From Rhizobium sp. AC27/96 (GTDB taxonomy: Bacteria; Pseudomonadota; Alphaproteobacteria; Rhizobiales; Rhizobiaceae): a stretch of 64,000 nt of DNA. Where the stretch lies: contig NZ_LXKN01000032.1 of the NCBI RefSeq assembly GCF_001692325.1, positions 124,001-188,000 on the forward strand. Reading direction: 5' to 3'. How positions within the stretch are numbered: the first letter of the stretch is position 1; each line of letters opens with the position of its first letter. Below are positions 53,832-61,659 of this stretch, in pieces. The notes below the pieces were generated by a model, which saw nothing but the letters and a program-made list of their open reading frames with translations, had not been told where the DNA came from and did no database searches. The translations under genes and the position numbers were made by a program.

Positions 53832-54989
53832 TCACGTCATTTTTCGGCAGACTTCGCCAAGGACGGCCGAGGTTCTGGCCGCACCATCAAGGTCGATATC
53901 GGGGTTGTGCGGCTTGGGCCGCGACAGTGCCGTCTCCACGGCGGCCACAAGCAAGTCCGTCGTCAATCCCGCTTCGGGCAGGGTGAGTGCCAGACCAAGC
54001 TTTTCCAGCCGCTCGGCCCGAACCGACTGTTCCGTCTCGCCGCCGGCCGTGAAGGGCACTAGAATGGCGCGGCAGCCGGTGACGAGGAGGTCGCCGACGG
54101 TGTTGTAGCCGGCCTGGGAAATCGACAGTTCGGCCCCTCTCAGCAAAGACGGAAAATCCCGGCGGAAACGCACCAGCTCGACATTTCCGGGTGCATCCCT
54201 GGCAAGATCGGCAAAATCCTGTTCCGGCAGGTTCGGCCCGGTCACCAATAGCCAGCGGCGGTCCATCGCCACGCGGCTCGCAGCCTCCAGCGAGGTGCGA
54301 ATGAGGTCACGTCCGACAGCCCCGCCGCCAGCCGAAACGACAATGTCGAAGCTCTCGTCAGGCTCCGGCGGCAGGCTCGGAGCAACGAGGCCGGTGTAGA
54401 CGATCTTGTCGGCAATGGCTTCGGTCAGCGGAAAAGTTTCTTCCAGCCGAACGAAATGAGGGTCTCCATGGACGAGAACGCCATCGAAATGATCGCGAAG
54501 CAGCCCCACTGTCTCTTCATCGCGTCCCGGCTTCTTCTGCTGCTGCAGAATATCGCGCACCGAGCTGTAGAGCTTCGGCTTCGGATCGGCCTTGGCGATG
54601 GCATCGAGCAGCGGCAGCAGCTCGAAGCGCATCTGTCGCCGCCCGAAGGGAAACGCTTCGATGATAACGACATCAGGCGACGCCTGCCGAAATGCCTCGA
54701 GCAAGAGGGCGGATCGATGCGCCAGAAATGCCTCATCGACCGGGTTGCCCGATTGATCGGCAAGCCCGGAGAAGCCGGCGCTGCTGGCGACAACCGGCGG
54801 CAGCGTGACCGAGGTCACGTCGTTGCCGGGAAAGCCGTTCACCGGCAGGCCGCCGGTGACGACAGTCACCTGGCCGCCATCCCTGGCAATGGCGCTGGCG
54901 ATGCGGCTGGCTCGGGCTAGGTGACCGATGCCGAGCAGATGTTGGACATAGAAGAAAACGCGCAAGGAAGGAGACTTTGCCTCTGTCAT
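53832..54989 (-). CDS. Glycosyltransferase, MurG-like (GT-B fold)
   Basis: 385-residue GT-B enzyme. VFFYVQHLLGIGHLARASRI is the acceptor-side glycine-rich loop with the GxGHxxR motif; the donor half shows FDIVVSAGGGAVGRDLIRTS and ISQAGYNTVGDLLVTGCRAI, then LVPFTAGGETEQSVRAERLE, the UDP-sugar binding region of GT28-type enzymes. The ATG at 54989 overlaps the stop of the preceding GT4 gene as ATGA. It shares its plan with the protein at 56263-57477, so the two may add sugars in succession. Substrates unknown; peptidoglycan MurG is excluded by context. Confidence 0.8.
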   Translation of the reverse strand: MTEAKSPSLRVFFYVQHLLGIGHLARASRIASAIARDGGQVTVVTGGLPVNGFPGNDVTSVTLPPVVASSAGFSGLADQSGNPVDEAFLAHRSALLLEAFRQASPDVVIIEAFPFGRRQMRFELLPLLDAIAKADPKPKLYSSVRDILQQQKKPGRDEETVGLLRDHFDGVLVHGDPHFVRLEETFPLTEAIADKIVYTGLVAPSLPPEPDESFDIVVSAGGGAVGRDLIRTSLEAASRVAMDRRWLLVTGPNLPEQDFADLARDAPGNVELVRFRRDFPSLLRGAELSISQAGYNTVGDLLVTGCRAILVPFTAGGETEQSVRAERLEKLGLALTLPEAGLTTDLLVAAVETALSRPKPHNPDIDLDGAARTSAVLGEVCRKMT

Positions 54990-56245
54990 GCGGATTTCCG
55001 CCATTGATCTTCCTTCTGCCACTGCTCCTCGAACAGGCCCGTCAACTGCCGAATGCTGGCGTGGTAGTCGAAATGTTCGCGCACCCGCCTTTCGGCCGCC
55101 TCCCCGAGCCTGTGGCGCAGCGCCGGATTGCGGATGGCGAGCTCCAATGCCACGGCGAGAGCCTGCGGATCTTCCGATGGAACGACGAAACCATTCTCCC
55201 CCTCTTCCAGCAATTCGGGAACGCCGGAAATATTGGTGGAGACGCAGACGAGGCGCTGGCTGGACGCTTCCACAAGCACATTCGGCAGACCATCGCGATC
55301 GCCATCGGCGGCGACGCGGCATGCCAGTGCGAAGATATCCGACTGCCGATAATGCGCAAGCACGTCTTCCTGTGCCAGCGCCCCCTTCCAGGTGATGCGA
55401 TCGGTAATCCCGAGCGTTTCGGCGAGTGCCTTGAGCTTGGTCAGTCCATCGCCACCGCCGATATGGGTGAAGCGCCAGTTGAGATCACCGGGCAATAGCG
55501 CCAACGCCCTCAGCAGCACGTCATAGCCCTTTTTCTCCACCGCGCGACCGACGCTGAGGATAAGAGCCGGGTCGGCGGTCTCCGAACCGTTTCGCGCGGA
55601 ATGCTCGCCCGCAAAGGAGCCGAAACGATCGAGATCGAGGCCGTGATAACTTAGATGCACATTATCGCGCATCTCGGTCAGGCCACGCATATGATCGAAA
55701 CCGGTGCGCGTGCAGGTCACTGTCCAGCGGGCTCGGCCAAGCTTTTCGGAAAGCTCCCAGTCCGGCGAAGTCCAGATATCCTTGGCGTGGGCCGAACAGG
55801 TCCATGGAATGCCCGTCATGATGCTGGCATAGGCGGTGACGGAAGCCGGCGTGTGGATGAAATGCGCATGCAGCCACTCGCCATTGTCTGGCCATTCATG
55901 TGCCAGCACCAATGCCTGACCGAAACGACGCACGCGGTTCGGCGTTAGGTCCCGTTTCAGATCGGCCCAGAACCGCTTGAAAAGCGGTTTGAAGCCGGGC
56001 TTGCCGATGCCGGCAAGGAAAGCGCGCAGCACCCTCAACGGCTCGTCGTGCAGATATTCCGGCAGATAGACCACGCGCGCCTTGATCTCGTCGTGAACCG
56101 GATGGCGCTTCTTGTCCGTCGGCTTGCGCATCGAAATCAAGGTCAGGTCAAAGCCGGCTTTTTCCAGCCCGAGCAATTCCTGCGCGATGAAGGTTTCCGA
56201 CAGGCGGGGATAGCCCTTGAGGACCACCAGTATTTTCTTTCGCAT
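54986..56245 (-). CDS. Glycosyltransferase family 4
   Basis: 419-residue GT-B enzyme: ILVVLKGYPRLSETFIAQEL at the N-terminus, WLHAHFIHTPASVTAYASIM, and the donor domain LILSVGRAVEKKGYDVLLRA, then the E-x7-E element in DGLPNVLVEASSQRLVCVST and GVPELLEEGENGFVVPSEDP. The N-terminal wording resembles exopolysaccharide-type GT4 enzymes. Start is ATG 56245 (a TTG precedes it in frame). It is 17 bases downstream of one MurG-like gene and overlaps the other. Confidence 0.85.
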   Translation of the reverse strand: MRKKILVVLKGYPRLSETFIAQELLGLEKAGFDLTLISMRKPTDKKRHPVHDEIKARVVYLPEYLHDEPLRVLRAFLAGIGKPGFKPLFKRFWADLKRDLTPNRVRRFGQALVLAHEWPDNGEWLHAHFIHTPASVTAYASIMTGIPWTCSAHAKDIWTSPDWELSEKLGRARWTVTCTRTGFDHMRGLTEMRDNVHLSYHGLDLDRFGSFAGEHSARNGSETADPALILSVGRAVEKKGYDVLLRALALLPGDLNWRFTHIGGGDGLTKLKALAETLGITDRITWKGALAQEDVLAHYRQSDIFALACRVAADGDRDGLPNVLVEASSQRLVCVSTNISGVPELLEEGENGFVVPSEDPQALAVALELAIRNPALRHRLGEAAERRVREHFDYHASIRQLTGLFEEQWQKEDQWRKSA

Positions 56246-56262
56246 CAATACGTTCCGATAAC

Positions 56263-57477
56263 CTATTCGGCAACGATCGATAGCGGCGGGTAGCGCTCAC
56301 GATCATCAAACCACTCGCCGATCGTGTGCGAAATATGCACCAGCCCTTCGAGGCGCATGTTGCTGCTGCTTGCCGAGGGTGGCGCGCGGTTTGGCAGGCG
56401 CTTCAGGGCGGCGGCGAGCTGCTTTGGATCGGCAGACTCTTCCGGCAGCAGCATATCGACCAGCCCCAGTTCGCTTGCCCGCTGCGCACGGATCAGCTGC
56501 TCCTCGCGCGGCCGCGTGCGCGGGATGATCAAGGCAGGCTTGTCGAAGGACAGGATCTCGCAATAGGTGTTGTAGCCACCCATAGCGACGACGGCCTTGG
56601 CGCCGGCGATCAGCTCTTCCATCTTGTTGTCGAACTCGATCACCTGAAGACAGGCAATCTTGCCGGCGCGCTCCAGCAGCTGATTGCGCTCCCTGGCGGG
56701 CATGTAGGGCCCAAGGACGATCAGCGTCCTGTGCGTGAGCGAACTGTCCTGCTCGAAAGCGCTGATGACGTCATCGACCAGATCAGCGCCATCGCCGCCG
56801 CCGCCTGTCGTCACCAGAATGTAGTCCTCGTCGGGCACATGCTCCGACTTCGTCCCCAGCGAGGAAACGCTGCGCTGCAGAAAGCCGACGAACTCCATCT
56901 TCCGACGGACGCCTGGGGGCACCTCGAGGCCGACAAGCGGATCATGGAAATCCGGCGGGCCGTAAACCCACACGCGATCGTAGTATTGATCGATCTTCTG
57001 CAGGACGTTGTTCTTCTTCCACTCTGCCTCAAGCAGGTGCGGCGCGTCCATGACATCGCGCATGCCCAGGACCAGCGTCGTGCCGCGCGACTTCAAATAG
57101 GTCAGCGTTTCCTCGACCTCGCCCTTGAGCCCCAGGGGCTCCTTGTCGACGATGAATACGTCGGGCTGAAAGGTCTCGGCTGTGTGGCGGATGATCGACT
57201 GCCGCATCTTCAGCGTTTCCTGAAGGGCGACATGGCTAGCCATCGACGTATATTCGCCGTCACGCAGCTTGATGACGCTCGGCACCTTGACGAAATCAAC
57301 GCGCGACCGGTAGTCGAAAGCACCGGCGATGGTTGCGCCGGAAACAATCAGCACATTCAGCCCGCGATAATCCTCGACAAGCGCATGCGCGATCGTCCGG
57401 CATCGCCTGAGATGGCCGAGACCGAACGTATCGTGGCTGTACATGAGGATTCGAGCATCTTCTAAGCGCCGCTTCAT
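56263..57477 (-). CDS. Glycosyltransferase, predicted (COG4671-like, GT-B fold)
   Basis: 404-residue protein: ARILMYSHDTFGLGHLRRCR is the GxGHxxR loop, RVDFVKVPSVIKLRDGEYTS follows, and the donor half shows YILVTTGGGGDGADLVDDVI and AVVAMGGYNTYCEILSFDKP, then ALIIPRTRPREEQLIRAQRA. This is the pattern of predicted glycosyltransferases related to MurG. ATG 57477 has AGAGG eight bases upstream. First of the three glycosyltransferase genes, about 100 bases after the permease gene. Confidence 0.8.
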   Translation of the reverse strand: MKRRLEDARILMYSHDTFGLGHLRRCRTIAHALVEDYRGLNVLIVSGATIAGAFDYRSRVDFVKVPSVIKLRDGEYTSMASHVALQETLKMRQSIIRHTAETFQPDVFIVDKEPLGLKGEVEETLTYLKSRGTTLVLGMRDVMDAPHLLEAEWKKNNVLQKIDQYYDRVWVYGPPDFHDPLVGLEVPPGVRRKMEFVGFLQRSVSSLGTKSEHVPDEDYILVTTGGGGDGADLVDDVISAFEQDSSLTHRTLIVLGPYMPARERNQLLERAGKIACLQVIEFDNKMEELIAGAKAVVAMGGYNTYCEILSFDKPALIIPRTRPREEQLIRAQRASELGLVDMLLPEESADPKQLAAALKRLPNRAPPSASSSNMRLEGLVHISHTIGEWFDDRERYPPLSIVAE

Positions 57478-57508
57478 GGGCAAAACCTCTGGGGGATGAA
57501 AGTCATGT

Positions 57509-57538
57509 ACGTGGTATGTCGGCACGCGACATCCACGT
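57509..57538 (-). promoter_or_regulatory. Hairpin in the leader of the glycosyltransferase genes
   Basis: Stem ACGTGGTATGTC / GACATCCACGT (one bulged T) with a 7-base loop, 30 bases before the glycosyltransferase ATG. The leftward transcript has no U-run after it. It could be an operator palindrome or an RNA element separating the transporter genes from the glycosyltransferase genes. Confidence 0.4.
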
Positions 57539-57579
57539 CCGCTCCTCGAATTGCAATCCTGTCTTTGCCGTTCACCCTG

Positions 57580-58755
57580 CTATTTGTAGGGATCGGCGGC
57601 ATCGCGCAAGCCATCTCCTAAAAAGTTGAACGCCAGAATGACCAAAATCACTGGGATCATCGGAAAAAGCAGCCATGGATAAAAGGCGATTACGCTGACA
57701 TTCTTGGCCTCGGTCAACAGAATGCCCCAGCTCGTGATCGGCGGACGCAGGCCCAATCCGAGAAAACTGAGGGCTGTTTCGCCGAGAATCATGCTTGGAA
57801 CCGAGATAGTCGCCGTCGCGATCAGATGCGACATGAACCCCGGTACCAGATGCCGGCCGATGATGCGCCGGGTCGGCGCACCCATCAGCTGCGCGGCAAG
57901 AACATAGTCTTCCTCTCGCAGGGATAGAAGCTTGGAGCGCACCGCGCGCGCAAGTCCCGTCCAGTCGAGGATGCCGAGAATGATGGTAATGCCGAAATAG
58001 ACGATGATCGGGCTCCAGCTCACCGGCATGATCGCCGCCAGCGCCATCCATAACGGCAGGCTCGGCAGGGACTGCAACACCTCGATCACCCGCTGCACGA
58101 GAAGATCGAAGATCCCGCCATGATAGCCAGCCAGGCCGCCGATGACGATGCCGAGGACGAAGCTGATGGCAATGCCGATCAACCCGATCGTCAGGGAGAT
58201 GCGCGCGCCATAGATGATGCGCGACAGCACATCCCGGCCCAGCCGGTCGGTTCCGAGCAGATACATCTGGCCGCCAACGGCCGGGCAGACGACATGGACG
58301 TTTGAATCAACCAGCCCCCAGAAACGATAGGCATCGCCGCGGCAAAAGAAGCGGATCGGCTGCACGTCGGAGGGGTTTTCGGTATAGACCCTGCGCAGCG
58401 TATCGATATCGAGCGTCATCTTGCGGCCATAGACAAACGGCCCGACGAACTCGCCATTGTTGAAAAGGTGAATGGCCTGCGGTGGCGAATGAATATAATC
58501 GACATTGCGGGTGTGCAGCCCGTAGGGCGCCAGGAATTCCGCAATCAGGATCGTGCCGTAGCACAGCAGCAGGAAGATGCCGGACGCAAGCGCCAGCCTG
58601 TGCTTCTTGAACTTCCACCACATCAGCTTCTTTTGCGAGGCCATGTAATAGCGCGTCTGGCCGGCAGACATGGTTTCGAACTGATCCGGATCGAAATCCG
58701 CGCTCGAGACATAATGCTCCATGGGTGCGCCGGGGCTTGGCAGGGGTACGTTCAC
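57580..58755 (-). CDS. Opp/Dpp-type ABC permease (DppC/AgpC class)
   Basis: 391-residue inner-membrane permease. After the first helix (LALASGIFLLLCYGTILIAE) there is a long periplasmic insert (about 85-165) containing CRGDAYRFWGLVDSNVHVVC, then LLGTDRLGRDVLSRIIYGAR and the coupling region around RSKLLSLREEDYVLAAQLMG, APTRRIIGRHLVPGF. The insert corresponds to that of AgpC. The start is GTG 58755 (GGAG seven bases upstream), overlapping the previous stop as GTGA. Confidence 0.88.
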   Translation of the reverse strand: MNVPLPSPGAPMEHYVSSADFDPDQFETMSAGQTRYYMASQKKLMWWKFKKHRLALASGIFLLLCYGTILIAEFLAPYGLHTRNVDYIHSPPQAIHLFNNGEFVGPFVYGRKMTLDIDTLRRVYTENPSDVQPIRFFCRGDAYRFWGLVDSNVHVVCPAVGGQMYLLGTDRLGRDVLSRIIYGARISLTIGLIGIAISFVLGIVIGGLAGYHGGIFDLLVQRVIEVLQSLPSLPLWMALAAIMPVSWSPIIVYFGITIILGILDWTGLARAVRSKLLSLREEDYVLAAQLMGAPTRRIIGRHLVPGFMSHLIATATISVPSMILGETALSFLGLGLRPPITSWGILLTEAKNVSVIAFYPWLLFPMIPVILVILAFNFLGDGLRDAADPYK

Positions 58756-59750
58756 TTTGTGCTCCTGCCTTGCAAGCGGATACGGGGATCGAGAAAGCCG
58801 AGGGCGATATCGGAGATCAACACCCCGATAACGTTGAGAAAGGCCAGGAACATCAGGAAGGAGCCGGCAAGATACATGTCCTGGCTCTGCAAGGCCCTGA
58901 TCAGCATCGGGCCTGTCGTTTCAAGCGACAGCACGATGGCGGTGATTTCAGCACCCGATATGATCGAGGGAAGAATCGACCCGATATCAGCCACGAAAAA
59001 GTTCAGCGCCATGCGCAACGGATATTTCACCAGCGCTCTCAAGGGATGCAGCCCCTTGGCGCGCGCGGTGATGACATATTGCTTCTGCATCTCGTCGAGC
59101 AGGTTGGCGCGAAGGCGGCGGATCATACCGGCCGTACCCGCCGTTCCGACGATGATGACCGGGATCCAGAGATGCGAGAGGATCGAGCGCGCCTTTTCCC
59201 AACTCATCGGCTGCGACAGATATTGCTGATCCATCAGATGGCCGATGGACACGCCGAACCAGACCTGGGCGAAATACATCAGGATCAGCGCCAGCATGAA
59301 ATTCGGGATGGCGATGCCGAGCAGCCCGAGGAAAGTCAGGCTGTAGTCGCTCCAGCTATATTGATGGGTGGCGGAATAAATGCCGATCGGGAACGCGATC
59401 AGCCAAGTCAAAAGGATCGTCGTCATCGACACGAGGATGGTCAGCCACAAGCGATCGCCGACCACATCCGATACCGGCAGCTGATATTCGAAGGAATAGC
59501 CGAAATCGCCATGCAGCATGCCGGCGACCCACCGCACATATTGCACCGCCACAGGCTGATCGAGCCCGTATTCGTGACGAAGGTCCTGTATCTCCTGCAG
59601 GTTTGCCGTCTCACCCTGGGCGCGCAGCTCGGCGATCTGGCTTTCGAAGAAATCGCCCGGCGGCAACTGGATGATGGTGAAGACCAGCATCGAGATCACC
59701 AGCAGTGTCGGGATCATCACCGCAATGCGCCAGAGAATGTATTTAAGCAT
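58752..59750 (-). CDS. Opp/Dpp-type ABC permease (DppB/AgpB class)
   Basis: 332-residue permease: LWRIAVMIPTLLVISMLVFT (first helix), EYGLDQPVAVQYVRWVAGML and HGDFGYSFEYQLPV, and coupling motif IRRLRANLLDEMQKQYVITA, RAKGLHPLRALVKYPLRMAL. Its start overlaps the binding-protein stop by eight bases and its stop overlaps the next permease start, so the genes are translationally coupled. Confidence 0.88.
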   Translation of the reverse strand: MLKYILWRIAVMIPTLLVISMLVFTIIQLPPGDFFESQIAELRAQGETANLQEIQDLRHEYGLDQPVAVQYVRWVAGMLHGDFGYSFEYQLPVSDVVGDRLWLTILVSMTTILLTWLIAFPIGIYSATHQYSWSDYSLTFLGLLGIAIPNFMLALILMYFAQVWFGVSIGHLMDQQYLSQPMSWEKARSILSHLWIPVIIVGTAGTAGMIRRLRANLLDEMQKQYVITARAKGLHPLRALVKYPLRMALNFFVADIGSILPSIISGAEITAIVLSLETTGPMLIRALQSQDMYLAGSFLMFLAFLNVIGVLISDIALGFLDPRIRLQGRSTK

Positions 59751-61659
59751 TGGGTCGATCCTCCTTCATCCAGAAGGTATCCGGCATGTAGACGCCGAGA
59801 AAACAGGTGGGATCGAAGCCGTAGAGCGCCTTTTCAGGCACGTTCTGCATGCGGGCCGAATGCACGATCGGCTGGAACGTGGCATTGATCAGGCCGATGG
59901 AGAAAACCTGATCGGTATAGGTCGCCAGCATCTTGTGCCAGACCTCGGCGCGCTCGAAGGAAGACGCCGCCGTTTCCCATTCGCGAAGCAGCTTCACGAG
60001 CTCCGCGGCTTCGGGCACATCCGGCGCCACCCCCTGGGTCTCGCGCGAGAGATAATACATGCCCCAGAGCGGCCATTGCATCTGGTCGTCCATCGTCGGT
60101 GCAAGTTCGCCGGGATTCATGTCGGCTGTCGCCACACCGTTGTCGAGGCCATACCACAGCGACATCAGGATCCGGCCGCCCATGGCGCGGCTGCGGAATA
60201 TATCACGCTGGGAAACGCGGACGAAAAGCGCAATGCCGACCTTGCGCCAATGATCGGTGACAAGCTCCAGCACATCGGAATCCAGTGTGCTTTCACCCGG
60301 CGTCTCGACGGTAATCTCCATGCGGCGACCGTCAGGCAAAAGGCGGGTCCCGTCTTCGTCGCGCTTGTCGAGGCCAGCCGCATCCAGCAGCGCATTGGCC
60401 TGATCCGGGTCATGGGAGATCCAGGCAGCCGCATATTCCGGCCTGTAGAGCGGGCTGTCCGGCAGGACAGTATCCGCACTTTCCGTTCCAAGGCCGTAGA
60501 AGACGGCCATGTTGATCTCGTGCCGATCGATCGCCAGAGACAATGCGCGCCGCACCCGGACATCACGCAGCACGTCCCGCCATACGGCATCAGCGCTGTT
60601 GAGGTTCGGGAAGAGCGCTACGCGCGAACCGCGCGCCGCCTTCCAGAGATTGACCTTGATGGGATAAAGCTTCTCGCGTTCCTTCAGGAAGGTGTAATCG
60701 TTGAAATCGATCCCGGTCGCCTGCAGGTCGCTTTCCCCGGCACCGGTCTTGGCGGCAATGATCGCCGACGAGCTGATGTTCAGGATGAAGCGATCAATAT
60801 AGGGCAACTGCCGGCCATTCTCATCGACGCGATGGAAATACGGGTTGCGCTCGAAGACGAACTGTTCGGCTGGCGGCGCGGTCGTGTTCCTCCAGGGGTC
60901 GAGGACAGGCAGATTGGGATTTTCCGGGCGATAGGATCGCCCCATCTTGATATGGAGATCCTGCCATTTCTTCACCCGCTTCTCCTGCATCAGCGCGGAA
61001 AGACGAATGCTATCCTGATATTTCTCATGGAACTGCTTCAGGTAGTGGCTGGGCCCGAGAATGACGAGCGGCTGCGGGGCGGCGAGGCTCGGCAGGAAAT
61101 CCGGATTGGGATCATCCCATGAATAGCGCACCGTCAGCTCATCAAGCACTTCGAAACGTGGCAGGCTGCCGTGTGGGCGCAGTTCGAGCGCGCCGCCGCC
61201 GGGTGTCAGCTTCTTATTGAGGATCACGTCCTCCCACCAATAGCGAAAATCATTCGCCGTCAGGGAATGTCCGTCGGACCACTTATGTCCGTCACGCAGC
61301 TTGAAGGTGAAGACCGTATCGTTGATCGCGGAATAGGATTCCAGGATATCCGGCTGCAACGTCAGCGTCCGGTCATAGCCGACGAGACGGGCATAGCCGT
61401 AGACCGTCATGAAACGGAGATCGTTCTGGCTGCCGATGATGGTGCGCACCGAGCCGCCATAATGGCCCGGCGTTCGCCCCATCGCGGCGACGTTGACGAT
61501 GCGCGGAAATTTCGGCAGGCGCTTGGCAAGATGCGGCATCTGGCCTGCCCTGAGCCAATCGGCCAGATAATCGGGCTCGTTGTCGACATCCGCCGCGATA
61601 ACAGGCGCCGGAAGCACGGTCGAGGCCAGCAGGCCGAGAAAGGTTCGGCGGGTTACCAT
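59743..61659 (-). CDS. Opp/Dpp-class solute-binding protein, AgpA-like
   Basis: 638-residue SBP_bac_5 protein with a Tat-like or Sec signal peptide (TRRTFLGLLASTVLPAPVIA). Family blocks: YSAINDTVFTFKLRDGHKWS, DGHSLTANDFRYWWEDVILN, and DVRVRRALSLAIDRHEINMA. Length and N-terminal pattern (GQMPHLAKRLPKFPRIVNV, then PGHYGGSVRTIIGSQNDLR) parallel AgpA, suggesting a saccharide ligand. The start at 61659 overlaps the ATPase stop by seven bases. Confidence 0.88.
   Translation of the reverse strand: MVTRRTFLGLLASTVLPAPVIAADVDNEPDYLADWLRAGQMPHLAKRLPKFPRIVNVAAMGRTPGHYGGSVRTIIGSQNDLRFMTVYGYARLVGYDRTLTLQPDILESYSAINDTVFTFKLRDGHKWSDGHSLTANDFRYWWEDVILNKKLTPGGGALELRPHGSLPRFEVLDELTVRYSWDDPNPDFLPSLAAPQPLVILGPSHYLKQFHEKYQDSIRLSALMQEKRVKKWQDLHIKMGRSYRPENPNLPVLDPWRNTTAPPAEQFVFERNPYFHRVDENGRQLPYIDRFILNISSSAIIAAKTGAGESDLQATGIDFNDYTFLKEREKLYPIKVNLWKAARGSRVALFPNLNSADAVWRDVLRDVRVRRALSLAIDRHEINMAVFYGLGTESADTVLPDSPLYRPEYAAAWISHDPDQANALLDAAGLDKRDEDGTRLLPDGRRMEITVETPGESTLDSDVLELVTDHWRKVGIALFVRVSQRDIFRSRAMGGRILMSLWYGLDNGVATADMNPGELAPTMDDQMQWPLWGMYYLSRETQGVAPDVPEAAELVKLLREWETAASSFERAEVWHKMLATYTDQVFSIGLINATFQPIVHSARMQNVPEKALYGFDPTCFLGVYMPDTFWMKEDRPNA

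Noticed and set aside
53832..57477. MurG-like proteins as genuine peptidoglycan MurG
   Set aside because: Two copies beside a GT4 enzyme and an ABC-like protein, with no mur or fts genes nearby, do not fit the cell-wall cluster.
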